Source of the DNA: a virus | Strand: one strand, 5' to 3' | Length of the DNA stretch: 27,121 nt | IMG/VR virus record: IMGVR_UViG_3300013120_000913 | Location: 1-27,121 of that record | Shown here: positions 6,456 through 14,244 of the stretch, piece after piece | How the letters are laid out: each line of letters starts with the position of its first letter | Position numbering within the stretch: the stretch's first letter is position 1 | Notes under the pieces: model-generated | Databases searched by the model: none | Told to the model about the DNA's origin: nothing | Seen by the model: only the letters and a program-made list of their open reading frames with translations | Position numbers and translations under genes: made by a program

Positions 6456-9400
6456 ATGGAGACATTCGCAACCGACATCGAGAAGCTCGACTTCCTGCTG
6501 GAGGCCGACGCAGCCCTGGCCTTCTTGGGGCTGGAAGCCGAAGCCGCGGCCGCCGACGCGGAAGAGCGGCCGAAGTACGTGGCCACGTACATCGGCTCCA
6601 AGCAGAAACTCGTGGACTGGATTTGGCGCAACACCCCCGAGGGCGTCAAGAGCGCCTTCGACGCGTTCTGCGGGTCTGCGGTGGTCGGCTACATGTACAA
6701 GACCAAGGGCCTGCGCGTGGTCGCCAACGACCGGCTGCGCTTCGCCTACCACACGGCGCGCGCCATCATCGAAAACGACTCCACTCGGCTGACGGACGCC
6801 GAGATCGATGCCCTCGTCGCCGCCAACCCCAAGGCCGGCGACTTTGTGCAGCGGACGTTCAAGGGCATCTACTTCAGCCCCGGCGTGCATGGGATCATCG
6901 ACCATATTCGCGCCAACATCGACGCACTAAGCGGCTACAAGAAGGACTTGGCCCTCTTCGCCCTGGGCAAGGCGTGCATCACGGGCGGCTTCGGCCACTT
7001 CTCGGCAACCACCGAGATGGCGCGGCGCAACTACACCCCCGACCAGTTCCGGGAGAAGGTCAAGGAGACCGCGCGGCGCGTCAACGCCCTGGTCTTCGAC
7101 AACGGCCAGAAGTGCAAGGCGCTCCAGAAGGACATCCTGGAAGCCCTGCCCGAGGCCAAGGTGGACCTCGCCTACTTCGATCCGCCCTACGCCACGCACT
7201 TCTCCACCACCAATTACGAGAGGGCCTACCACTTCATCGAGGGGCTGATGACGTACTGGGACGGGCTGGAGATCGACACCGACAACAAGCTCCGCAACTT
7301 CAAGTCGACCCACAAGACCGTCACCAAGGCCAATGCCCACGACTTCTTCGACGGCTTCTTCGCCAAGGCCCGCCACATCCCGCACTGGCTCGTGTCCTAC
7401 CGCGACCAGGCGTACCCGTCCGAGCCGGAGATGAAGAAGCTCTTGGCGACTCACGGGCGCGACTCCCGCGTGAAGTCCAAGGACCACGAGTACATGATGA
7501 CCACGCGCCACGGCGACGCGTCGCACGGCAAGGAGAGGCTCTTCATCTGCCGCCGCGCGCAGGTGCAGCGGGCCGCGGCTGCCCTCGCTGGCGAGGCGCT
7601 CCACGCCGACGCCATGCAGGCCGAAGCCATCTGGGAGGAGACCCGGAGCGAAATCCGCTACCGCGTGCGCGACCCGAAGGATTTTCGCCCCGACACCTTC
7701 CGCCGGAAGGCGCTCGACGGCGTGGACGGCGTCTCCATCGTCGTCGCCAAGCTGAAGCCGGAGCACGTTCTCGAGGGCAACGATCCGGAGTCCATGGTCA
7801 TCCAGGCGTACCGCTTTGCGCGGAAGACCAACGACACTCCCGAAGGCTGGACCCTGGATCGCGCCAAGGAGTGGATCGCCGAGAACGCCAAGGACGGAAC
7901 GGCCCATTTGGAGGCGGCCGCCGCGGATGAGGCCGCGGATGCGGAAGGCGCCTTGCCCCAGGACGCCGAGGACGCACACTCCTCCTCGGATACCCTCGTC
8001 GCAGAGGGCGAAGAAACACACGATCTCCTGTCCCTGACCGGCGAGTTCGACCTGGACATCCTGGAAGCCATCGCCGCGCAGGAGCGCGTGCCGCGCGTTA
8101 CCGGCTTCATGGGGTCCAAATACTTCATCCTGGGCTGGATCGACAAGCACGTGCCCAAGGACGCCAAGAGCCTGTTCGACGCCTTCGCCGGCGGCTGCAA
8201 CGTGGCCTACTACTACAAGCGCAAGGGCCTGAAGGTCTATGCCAACGACCTGCTGAAGTTCCCGTACCACCTGGCCCGCGCCGTCATCGAGAACTCGAAG
8301 GAAACGCTCACTCCCGAGGACGTCGAGGCCCTCTTCGAGCCGAATGCCCAGGCTGGCAAGTTCTGCGTGGACAACTTCCACGGCTACTACTACACGCGGC
8401 CCATCCTCGCCTGGCTCGATAACACCTGGGCCAACATCCAGAAGTTGTCGGGCTACAAGAAGGACATTGCCCTGGCCGCCCTGGGCTGTACCTGCAAGGC
8501 CAAGGCGCGCTTCGGCCAGTTCTCGCGCAGCAAGAAAGGCATGCGGGGCCGGCTGAGCGACGACCACGAGCGCGCCCGCCACACACAACTGGGCAACATG
8601 CCGCTGTCGGAGTTCACGGAAACCTTCCGGCGCTATGTGAAGCAGCTCAACCGGCTCGTTTTCGACAACGGCCAGGAATGCCGCGTCTTCAACGCCGACG
8701 TGCTTGAGATCATTCCCAAGGTCAAGGCCGACGTCATCTACTGCGACCCACCGTATGTGACCGAGTTCGGCTCGAACGATTACGAGAGCGACCTCCACTT
8801 CGTCGAGGGCCTGATGACGATGTGGAAGGGCAAGACGCTCACCGACGACACCCGCCGCGCCTTCCAGTCCCGCACCCGTTACACCAAAGCGTCCATGAAG
8901 GAACTCTTCCAGAGCTTCATCGCCGCCGCGCGCAAGAACGCTTCCACGATCCTCATCAGCTACCGCGACAAGGCATTCCCGACCGAGGACGAGGTCAAGG
9001 GCATGCTCGCGCACGACTATGAGAAGGTGGGCGTGAGCGCCATCGACGTGCAGTACGGCATCGTACCCTACGAGGCCAAGCGCGGCGGTAAGTTCGCCAA
9101 GGAACTCCTGTTCGTGGCGACCGGGCCCAAGCGCATGGCCTCGGCGGCCAGCGAGAACGCTGGCGATCCCGGCTTCCATACAACCTTCCCGGTCGAGATC
9201 AGCTTTTCAGACGATGTCCGACCATCGGCCCAGGCGATCAATCTCAGCGACATGCCCTCGGGCGACAAGGAGTTCACGTTCGTGCTGTGCCACTCCGGCA
9301 CGAATCGCAACGGCGACCACTTCACGCGCGAGGAACTGTCCAGCCGCCATCCCACGGCGGTCAACAAGAAGATCGACCTCAAGCACAGCCAGGATTTCCG

Positions 9401-10412
9401 GGACATCGTCGGCGGGATCGTAGCCAGTGACTTCGTGGACGACGACACCGGCGGCCGCGTCGAGTGCGTGGGCGAGTTGTACGTCGCCGACAACGAGAAC
9501 GCCCGCCTGGCCTACAAGCTCATGCGCAAAGGGATCATCACGCAGGTCTCCATGGAGTGCGACTACGACGAGGGCGAATGCTCGGTCTGCTCCAAGCGCG
9601 TGAAGTCCAAGGCCGAGTACTGCGTTCACCTGAAGAAGTTCAAGGGCAAGGAGTTCCAGGGAAAGCCCGTGTGCGAGGTCCTGCACGGGATCACCTTCAC
9701 GGGTTTGGGCCTCTTGGACCGGAAAGGAGCCGACGAGAATGCACGGATCAAGCAGGTAGCGGACCACCTTTCGGATGTTAGTAACCCCCAGGAAGGAGGA
9801 AGTGAATCCATGGCGGATGAGAAGAAGACGGACGAGCATCCCGTTGAGGATGCCGCGAAGAAGGACACGGGCGGCGGCGGAGAGCCGTCCAAGGACGCCC
9901 GGATCAAGGAGCTCGAGAGCGAGAACCAGAAGCTCAAGGCCCAGGTGGCCGAGCTCCAGAAGCAGCTCGAGGCGTTCCAGGCCAAGGAGGAGGCGTCCGC
10001 GCGTCGCGCCAAGGCGGAAAAGCTCCTGCAGAAGCTGGAGAAGGACGGCTTCGCTTTCGGCGATGAGGACGCCCGCGAGCAGGAACTGGAACGGCTGGCC
10101 GGCCTCTCGGACGAGGCCTTCGCCGCGACCCAGGCGGCCTACGAACGCGTGCCCAAACCGAAGGTCGAGGGCAAAGCCGACGAGGCCGAGGACAAGGCCG
10201 ACGCCGGCAAGGGCTCCGACAAGAAGACGGACGCCGACAAACCGGCCCAGGAGAGCGACAAAACCGGGGCCAAGGCGTCCGACGACCGTCGGATGCGCAC
10301 CGACGCGGGCGTGAAGCCCCTGGTCGTGGACGACAAGAAACTGTCCCTCGAGGACAAGCTCAAGACCGGGATGATGGCGGCCTACAAGGACCGCGTCGCC
10401 ACCGAGGTCTGA
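6456..10412 (+). CDS. Fusion: two D12-class adenine DNA methyltransferase domains + prohead-protease-like domain + scaffold
   Basis: Uninterrupted 1318-aa frame. The chosen ATG follows a GAGGACGAGACGG stretch; an upstream TTG at 6399 lies inside the terminator hairpin and is unlikely. Residues about 45-370 and 550-880 are two homologous D12/Dam-type N6-adenine methyltransferase domains. Each has a SAM motif (FDAFCGS 68-74; FDAFAGG 574-580) and a catalytic DPPY (242-245; 764-767). Between them is a small domain (IRYRVRDPKDFRPDTF, about 400-480) that I recall from phage head proteins. Residues about 925-1095 resemble phage prohead proteases, with candidate His977 (LKHSQDF), Ser1032 (QVSMECDYDEG), a Cys cluster (CSVC 1042-1045) and VLHGITFTGLGLLDRKGADE. 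Residues 1119-1318 are a charged coiled-coil scaffold. It is the first gene after element copy 1. Domain calls are good; the protease catalytic residues are inferred. Confidence 0.85.
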   Translation: METFATDIEKLDFLLEADAALAFLGLEAEAAAADAEERPKYVATYIGSKQKLVDWIWRNTPEGVKSAFDAFCGSAVVGYMYKTKGLRVVANDRLRFAYHTARAIIENDSTRLTDAEIDALVAANPKAGDFVQRTFKGIYFSPGVHGIIDHIRANIDALSGYKKDLALFALGKACITGGFGHFSATTEMARRNYTPDQFREKVKETARRVNALVFDNGQKCKALQKDILEALPEAKVDLAYFDPPYATHFSTTNYERAYHFIEGLMTYWDGLEIDTDNKLRNFKSTHKTVTKANAHDFFDGFFAKARHIPHWLVSYRDQAYPSEPEMKKLLATHGRDSRVKSKDHEYMMTTRHGDASHGKERLFICRRAQVQRAAAALAGEALHADAMQAEAIWEETRSEIRYRVRDPKDFRPDTFRRKALDGVDGVSIVVAKLKPEHVLEGNDPESMVIQAYRFARKTNDTPEGWTLDRAKEWIAENAKDGTAHLEAAAADEAADAEGALPQDAEDAHSSSDTLVAEGEETHDLLSLTGEFDLDILEAIAAQERVPRVTGFMGSKYFILGWIDKHVPKDAKSLFDAFAGGCNVAYYYKRKGLKVYANDLLKFPYHLARAVIENSKETLTPEDVEALFEPNAQAGKFCVDNFHGYYYTRPILAWLDNTWANIQKLSGYKKDIALAALGCTCKAKARFGQFSRSKKGMRGRLSDDHERARHTQLGNMPLSEFTETFRRYVKQLNRLVFDNGQECRVFNADVLEIIPKVKADVIYCDPPYVTEFGSNDYESDLHFVEGLMTMWKGKTLTDDTRRAFQSRTRYTKASMKELFQSFIAAARKNASTILISYRDKAFPTEDEVKGMLAHDYEKVGVSAIDVQYGIVPYEAKRGGKFAKELLFVATGPKRMASAASENAGDPGFHTTFPVEISFSDDVRPSAQAINLSDMPSGDKEFTFVLCHSGTNRNGDHFTREELSSRHPTAVNKKIDLKHSQDFRDIVGGIVASDFVDDDTGGRVECVGELYVADNENARLAYKLMRKGIITQVSMECDYDEGECSVCSKRVKSKAEYCVHLKKFKGKEFQGKPVCEVLHGITFTGLGLLDRKGADENARIKQVADHLSDVSNPQEGGSESMADEKKTDEHPVEDAAKKDTGGGGEPSKDARIKELESENQKLKAQVAELQKQLEAFQAKEEASARRAKAEKLLQKLEKDGFAFGDEDAREQELERLAGLSDEAFAATQAAYERVPKPKVEGKADEAEDKADAGKGSDKKTDADKPAQESDKTGAKASDDRRMRTDAGVKPLVVDDKKLSLEDKLKTGMMAAYKDRVATEV
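9791..9800 (+). promoter_or_regulatory. Internal Shine-Dalgarno for nested scaffold
   Basis: GGAAGGAGGA lies inside the fusion gene about 10 bases before an in-frame ATG at 9810. Its quality matches the ribosome sites before the decoration and capsid genes, so chance occurrence inside coding sequence is unlikely. Confidence 0.75.
9810..10412 (+). CDS. Nested in-frame capsid scaffold protein, 200 aa
   Basis: A second translation start inside the protease fusion, in the same frame and ending at the same stop. The product starts MADEKKTDEHPVEDAAKK and is highly charged. It has a coiled-coil region (IKELESENQKLKAQVAEL and following, about residues 30-75) and a low-complexity Lys/Asp/Ala tail, as expected of a scaffold. 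Lambda gpC/Nu3 uses the same arrangement: the scaffold is the C-terminal part of the protease gene and is made in excess from an internal start. Placement just before decoration and major capsid genes fits. It is presumably degraded by the protease during maturation, which is inferred from family behaviour. Confidence 0.75.
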   Translation: MADEKKTDEHPVEDAAKKDTGGGGEPSKDARIKELESENQKLKAQVAELQKQLEAFQAKEEASARRAKAEKLLQKLEKDGFAFGDEDAREQELERLAGLSDEAFAATQAAYERVPKPKVEGKADEAEDKADAGKGSDKKTDADKPAQESDKTGAKASDDRRMRTDAGVKPLVVDDKKLSLEDKLKTGMMAAYKDRVATEV

Positions 10413-10435
10413 AACCCCAGAAGGAGGTGTGAACC

Positions 10436-10798
10436 ATGGCGTTTCTGAATGCGGACCATCCGGGCCTGGCCTACGGCGATGGCTACATGTCCGGGGCCGG
10501 CACGCTCGGCCAAATCGTGAAGGTCGCCGGCAACGACCAGTTCGCCGTCAACGACGACGCGACGGTGCGATCCTTCGGCATCCTGCGCAAGGACTATGCC
10601 GACGCCAAGATGCCCGGCATCTGGTGTCGCGGCGGCGTCTACACCACGGACGTGTTCGAGGGCACGGTCAACGCCGGCGACGAACTGAAGGCCTCGGCCA
10701 ACGGCAAGCTCACCGCTGGCGTGGTCGCGGGCGACGAAGTCATCGCCGAGGCGATCAGCGTGGTCGGCGGCGTGCTCAAGTTCAAGCTGCTCATCTGA
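10436..10798 (+). CDS. Capsid decoration (head-stabilising) protein, 120 aa
   Basis: Starts after GAAGGAGGTGTGAACC and lies between scaffold and major capsid protein, the classical position of lambda gpD-type decoration proteins. The sequence is Gly/Ala/Val-rich and beta-predicted: a central GTLGQIVKVAGNDQFAV, then VFEGTVNAGDELKASANGK, ending in a hydrophobic strand (VVGGVLKFKLLI). There is no membrane segment or enzyme motif. The call rests mainly on position, size and beta-barrel-like pattern. It would bind the outside of the expanded capsid. Confidence 0.65.
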   Translation: MAFLNADHPGLAYGDGYMSGAGTLGQIVKVAGNDQFAVNDDATVRSFGILRKDYADAKMPGIWCRGGVYTTDVFEGTVNAGDELKASANGKLTAGVVAGDEVIAEAISVVGGVLKFKLLI

Positions 10799-10828
10799 GC
10801 GCCCAACTGAGAAGGAGGACTGTGACAC

Positions 10829-11692
10829 ATGGAAGCTCCGACGATTGACGTTCACTCCCAGGAGTACATGGAGGCCATGGCCGCGCTCATGAGCGAGGCC
10901 GTCGAGTCTCCCGAGGGCCTGCGTGCCCTCGCCGCGGCCATCGGGCCGCCCATCGAGCAGGAGATCAAGCGCAAGGAGATCTCCTCGCTCCTGCTCACGA
11001 AGCACACGCTGCCCAAGGGCGAGCGCCCGCTGTACCAGAAGAAGCCGACGCTCAAGGCCTACTGGATCAGCGAGGACGGCGAGGCCCGCGAGCAGGAGGT
11101 CGGCAAGGACGAGGTGGAGTTCCCCACGAGCCGCGTGCATAGCGCGCCCATGGTGGACATCTCCGTCCTCAAGCACGGCAACATCGGCACGCTGGTGGAC
11201 ATCCAGAAGTCCGCAGCCGACGAGATCCGCAAGACCATCGACAGCCGGACGATCTCAGTGGTCTCCGCGGGCGTGCCCGCGGCCAACACGGTCGATGTCA
11301 CCGGGTCCGTCCTCACGGACGACGGCCTCAACGAGGCCATCTCCATCCTCGAGGACATGGAACTGACGGTGAAGTGGATCGTCATGCGCGGTCGCCGGTT
11401 CAACGACATCCGCGACTGGGACCTCGATCCTCAAACCAAGGCCGAGTTGCGCCAGAAAGGCGTCATCAAGAACTACGGCACCGGCGGCATCCTGCTCACG
11501 TCGGCCATGCCCCTCGATGAAGTGCTGGTCCTGCCCGACGAAGAGGTCGGCAAGATGCCGGTGCGCGAGGCGGTCAAGACCGAGAGCGTGGACCGCAAGA
11601 CGAAGTTCAAGACCGGATGGCTCATCTGGAGCGAACTGGGCATGGGCGTCACGCGCCCGGACATCTGCGCCAAGGTCAAGATCCTCGGCTGA
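10829..11692 (+). CDS. Major capsid protein (HK97-fold type), 287 aa
   Basis: Strong ribosome site (AGAAGGAGGACTG) before the ATG and a position directly after scaffold and decoration genes. The N-terminal about 70 residues are helical and could be a cleavable delta-like region. The body contains patterns of HK97-fold capsids: a strand/helix stretch VDISVLKHGNIGTLVDIQ, an A-domain-like VKWIVMRGRRFNDIRDWDLD and a late GGILLTSAMPLDEVLVLPDEEVG, ending with GMGVTRPDICAKVKILG. The length suits a small HK97-type coat protein. No other gene in the window could fill this role. Confidence 0.8.
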   Translation: MEAPTIDVHSQEYMEAMAALMSEAVESPEGLRALAAAIGPPIEQEIKRKEISSLLLTKHTLPKGERPLYQKKPTLKAYWISEDGEAREQEVGKDEVEFPTSRVHSAPMVDISVLKHGNIGTLVDIQKSAADEIRKTIDSRTISVVSAGVPAANTVDVTGSVLTDDGLNEAISILEDMELTVKWIVMRGRRFNDIRDWDLDPQTKAELRQKGVIKNYGTGGILLTSAMPLDEVLVLPDEEVGKMPVREAVKTESVDRKTKFKTGWLIWSELGMGVTRPDICAKVKILG

Positions 11693-11712
11693 TCCGAAAG
11701 GAGAGAAAACCC

Positions 11713-12072
11713 ATGAAGATTCGCAGCAGACGACCGGGCCCGCTGGTGATCGCCGACGCGAGACTCCGGTTGGCCCCCGGCGAGGTGGTTGAAGCGCCGA
11801 AGAGCACGCCGCAGTTGGAAGCGGCCCTGAAGCGCGGCTTCGTCGAGAAGGTACAGGAGGATACGCCGGTCGGAGCGCCGGAGCCCGTGGCGCCCCCGCC
11901 GAGCGTGCCCGCCGACTACGAACGGCTCTCCGCGGGTGAGGCCATCGAATACATCGACGACGAGGACGATCCGGAGAAGCTCCAGGGCATCCTCCGCGCC
12001 GAGAAGCGCAAGACCGTGCTCGACGCACTGCGCAAGAAGCTCAAGGAGGTGAGCGCCGGTGCTGCTGACTGA
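11713..12072 (+). CDS. Small head/neck-region protein, 119 aa, function unknown
   Basis: The ATG at 11713 is chosen because AAAGGAGAG precedes it; a longer frame from 11617 would run back into the capsid gene. The N-terminal 45 residues (MKIRSRRPGPLVIADARLRL then APGEVVEAP) form a small beta-rich domain seen in short phage structural proteins. A Pro/Ala/Val linker follows, then an acidic helical C-terminus (IEYIDDEDDPEKLQGILRA and a Lys-rich helix) resembling short helix-extension-helix binding segments. The gene at 13948 has the same plan of beta head plus Pro-rich tail. The next gene starts 14 bases before its stop. Confidence 0.6.
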   Translation: MKIRSRRPGPLVIADARLRLAPGEVVEAPKSTPQLEAALKRGFVEKVQEDTPVGAPEPVAPPPSVPADYERLSAGEAIEYIDDEDDPEKLQGILRAEKRKTVLDALRKKLKEVSAGAAD

Positions 12073-12511
12073 CTTGTTGCAGAAGCTCCGCGTCGACGTG
12101 GGAGACCCGGACGGGACGGTGTTCTCGGACGACGAGTGCAAACGCGCGCTCGGTCGTGCCGTGACGCGCGTCAACATGGACCTTTCCATGGACTATGCGC
12201 TCGGCGACACCGAACTGACGCCCGACCTCACGGACGGCCACCTGGAGCTTCTGCTGCTCGCGGCGCACGCCTTCTTGGCCGGGATGCGCAGAAGCACTTC
12301 GGCCACGACCGGGATGATGTTCCAGTCGGGCGACAAGAAGGTGGACAAGAGCAAGCGGTTCGCCTCGTGGGCCAGCATGTGCGATTCGCTCTGGAGCCAG
12401 TATCGGCGTCTCGTGGCTGGCCTGACCGGAACGTTTCCGGATGACGACATCCTGACCGCGCCGGACCTGAACCCGGTGATTTACGAACGGGCCAGTGAAG
12501 TCGAGGAGTGA
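12059..12511 (+). CDS. Head-tail connector (gp6-like), 150 aa
   Basis: GTG start after AAGGAGGTGAGCGCC, overlapping the previous gene. The helical protein begins MLLTDLLQKLRVDVGDPDGT, with FSDDECKRALGRAVTRVNMD and a long helix rich in Leu/Ala. This matches the layout of phage head-tail connector proteins that dock under the portal (short N-terminal helix, DP.....F.D.EL...L..A...v). It occupies the expected place between capsid and tail completion genes. The exact family (HK97 gp6, SPP1 gp15 or related) cannot be decided by eye. Confidence 0.65.
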   Translation: MLLTDLLQKLRVDVGDPDGTVFSDDECKRALGRAVTRVNMDLSMDYALGDTELTPDLTDGHLELLLLAAHAFLAGMRRSTSATTGMMFQSGDKKVDKSKRFASWASMCDSLWSQYRRLVAGLTGTFPDDDILTAPDLNPVIYERASEVEE

Positions 12512-12514
12512 GCA

Positions 12515-12907
12515 ATGGCGATTCTGACCGACGCTGAGAAGGCGGCTGCCGTAGCCGACGTGCGGGAGATGATTCTCGCCGCCGGCCAGCGGGGACAGCG
12601 ACTCACCCCGCCGACGTCGGGAGAGCGGCTCTACGGGTCGGACGAACAGGAGTACGAGGACGCAAGCGAGATCGTGTTCGAGTTCGTGCCCAAGCCCGCT
12701 GAGACGCTCAAGAAGCTCGGCGCGGACGCGGTCGTCTCGATGCTGCCGGAGCAGGCCATCGAGGTGAACGACCGGCTCCGGTTTGAAGGCGACGGCGCGC
12801 TCCATCTGGGCACGAATGTGTTTCGGGTCGTCACGGTGGTCGAGGAACGGCTCTTCGGCGTGGTGACCCACAAGTCGGTTCATCTGGTGAAACATCATGG
12901 CGGTTAG
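12515..12907 (+). CDS. Head closure / neck protein, 130 aa
   Basis: ATG three bases after the connector gene's stop. An N-terminal helix (AEKAAAVADVREMILAAGQ) precedes a beta-rich body (EIVFEFVPKP, NDRLRFEGDGALHLGTNVF, RVVTVVEERLFGVVTH). This pattern and size fit head-tail stopper proteins (SPP1 gp16/HK97 gp9-like barrels), as does the neighbourhood. The call is positional with moderate structural support. The next gene overlaps its end by 11 bases. Confidence 0.55.
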   Translation: MAILTDAEKAAAVADVREMILAAGQRGQRLTPPTSGERLYGSDEQEYEDASEIVFEFVPKPAETLKKLGADAVVSMLPEQAIEVNDRLRFEGDGALHLGTNVFRVVTVVEERLFGVVTHKSVHLVKHHGG

Positions 12908-13385
12908 ACGATTCGGGCAGTGGAACAAGGCGAAGCGGATGCTCGGAACCAACCTCGGATCGAGGATGGCCCGGGCGCTACGCCAGGCCACGGTCAAGAA
13001 CGCCATGCTCCTGGTTCGAGAGATCAAGAAAGGGATCGTGTCCCAGGCCCCCGGCGATCAGCCGTTCGTGAAGCTGGCCGAGAGCACGATCCGGAAGAAG
13101 GGGTCGTCCAAGGCGCTGATCGATACGGGCTTTCTCGTGGCCTCGATCACCCAACTGATCCTGGGCGACCGGGCCTTCGTGGGACTGCTGCGCGGGACGC
13201 GGAACAAGGACGGTGACGAGATGGTGAACCTCGGAGCCATCATGGAGTACGGCGCGACGATGAACCACCCCAACGGCGCGGTGATCGTCATTCCGGCGCG
13301 GCCGTTCCTGCATCCGGTGATGGAGAAGTATCGCGACCAGGTCGTCGAAAACTACCGGGAGGCGATTCGCAGTGTACTCGGTTAG
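12897..13385 (+). CDS. Tail completion / HK97 gp10-like protein, 162 aa
   Basis: Basic N-terminal helices are followed by the typical pattern of gp10/virion-morphogenesis proteins: KALIDTGFLVASIT, VGLLRGTR, IMEYGATMNHPNG and IVIPARPFLHPV. The ALIDTG....SI and PARPFL motifs are characteristic of tail completion proteins that join tail to head. It overlaps the preceding gene by 11 bases and the following one by 14, forming a neck block. Confidence 0.75.
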   Translation: MAVRRFGQWNKAKRMLGTNLGSRMARALRQATVKNAMLLVREIKKGIVSQAPGDQPFVKLAESTIRKKGSSKALIDTGFLVASITQLILGDRAFVGLLRGTRNKDGDEMVNLGAIMEYGATMNHPNGAVIVIPARPFLHPVMEKYRDQVVENYREAIRSVLG

Positions 13386-13935
13386 GGACGTGGTGGAGAC
13401 ATTCATCCGGCTGGTCAAGGCCGAGGTCCTCCAGGACGCGGTCCTGGTGCCTCCGGACGACGCCTACGAGGTCCAGCGCACGCCGAGCCTGGTGATTCAA
13501 GGCCCGCACCTCGTCGAGAACAAGGCCCGGCGCACCATGGCCCGGCAGGTGGTCAAGGACACGGACTCGCTCACGTTCGAGGAACGGGAGTATCCGCGTT
13601 TCTACCACCTGGACTTCGACGTGATTGCTACGACCGACAAAGAAGCGGAACTGATCGACCTCGTGGCCGGCGTGGTGGTGTTCTTCGCGTTCCAGCGGGA
13701 GTTGATAATCCCGCCCGACGGCGACCGGCTGCCGATCACGGAACTCGTCCCCATCGGCGGCCTGAACCGCGTGAACCTGTCGAATCTGAAGCAGTCGTCG
13801 GGCCGCTACCGCATCGAGGACTGCGCGGTGTACGGCGGCGAGGTCACCGAAGGCAAGCTGATCCTCGACCGCATTTTCGATTACGCGGGATCGACGTTCG
13901 CCGAGTCGCGGACGCACGAGCCGCCGAACACATAG
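13372..13935 (+). CDS. Probable tail terminator protein, 187 aa
   Basis: GTG start inside the end of the tail completion gene. An N-terminal amphipathic helix (VVETFIRLVKAEVLQDA) is followed by a mixed alpha/beta body (FYHLDFDVIATTDKEAELID, VVVFFAFQRELIIP) and a late strand region (SGRYRIEDCAVYGGEV). This matches the general architecture of tail terminators (gpU/SPP1 gp17 fold) in the slot before the sheath gene. It would cap the tube and sheath and bind the neck. Confidence 0.6.
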   Translation: MYSVRDVVETFIRLVKAEVLQDAVLVPPDDAYEVQRTPSLVIQGPHLVENKARRTMARQVVKDTDSLTFEEREYPRFYHLDFDVIATTDKEAELIDLVAGVVVFFAFQRELIIPPDGDRLPITELVPIGGLNRVNLSNLKQSSGRYRIEDCAVYGGEVTEGKLILDRIFDYAGSTFAESRTHEPPNT

Positions 13936-13947
13936 GAGGACGGACGG

Positions 13948-14238
13948 ATGATTGAGATCCGAAACCTGAAGTTCCAGCCCCTGACGCTGCACCTGGCGAA
14001 CTCCAAGCGCACGGTGCATCTGGCGTCGCGGGGCAGAGCGGAGATCGACGACAAGGACGTGTCCGTCGAAATCCGCAACGCGGCGCAGAAGCGATTTCTG
14101 ACGCTGCGCGAGGTCAAGAAACACAGGCCGGCGAAAACGGTCTCGCCGCCGAAACCCGACGCGCCTGCGCAGCCGCCCAAGGCAACAGCTCCGGGCAAAG
14201 GCACGTCCGACGGCAAAGACAAAAAGGAAAGGGGGTAA
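13948..14238 (+). CDS. Small structural-region protein, 96 aa, function unknown
   Basis: ATG after TAGGAGGACGGACGG. The N-terminal half (IRNLKFQPLTLHLANSKRTV and following) is beta-predicted; the rest is a Lys/Pro/Ala-rich, probably disordered tail. It sits immediately before the tail sheath gene and shares its plan with the 119-aa protein at 11713. Short proteins of this type are frequent just upstream of sheath genes in myoviruses. I cannot assign a role. Confidence 0.6.
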   Translation: MIEIRNLKFQPLTLHLANSKRTVHLASRGRAEIDDKDVSVEIRNAAQKRFLTLREVKKHRPAKTVSPPKPDAPAQPPKATAPGKGTSDGKDKKERG

Positions 14239-14244
14239 CGCGAT

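Noticed and set aside
6377-7930. 517-codon plus-strand frame overlapping the methyltransferase fusion
   Set aside because: Arg/Gly/Pro-rich out-of-frame translation; the overlapping frame has clear D12 motifs.
6927-9179. 750-codon open frame on the minus strand
   Set aside because: Mirror of the methyltransferase coding frame, with no recognisable protein features.
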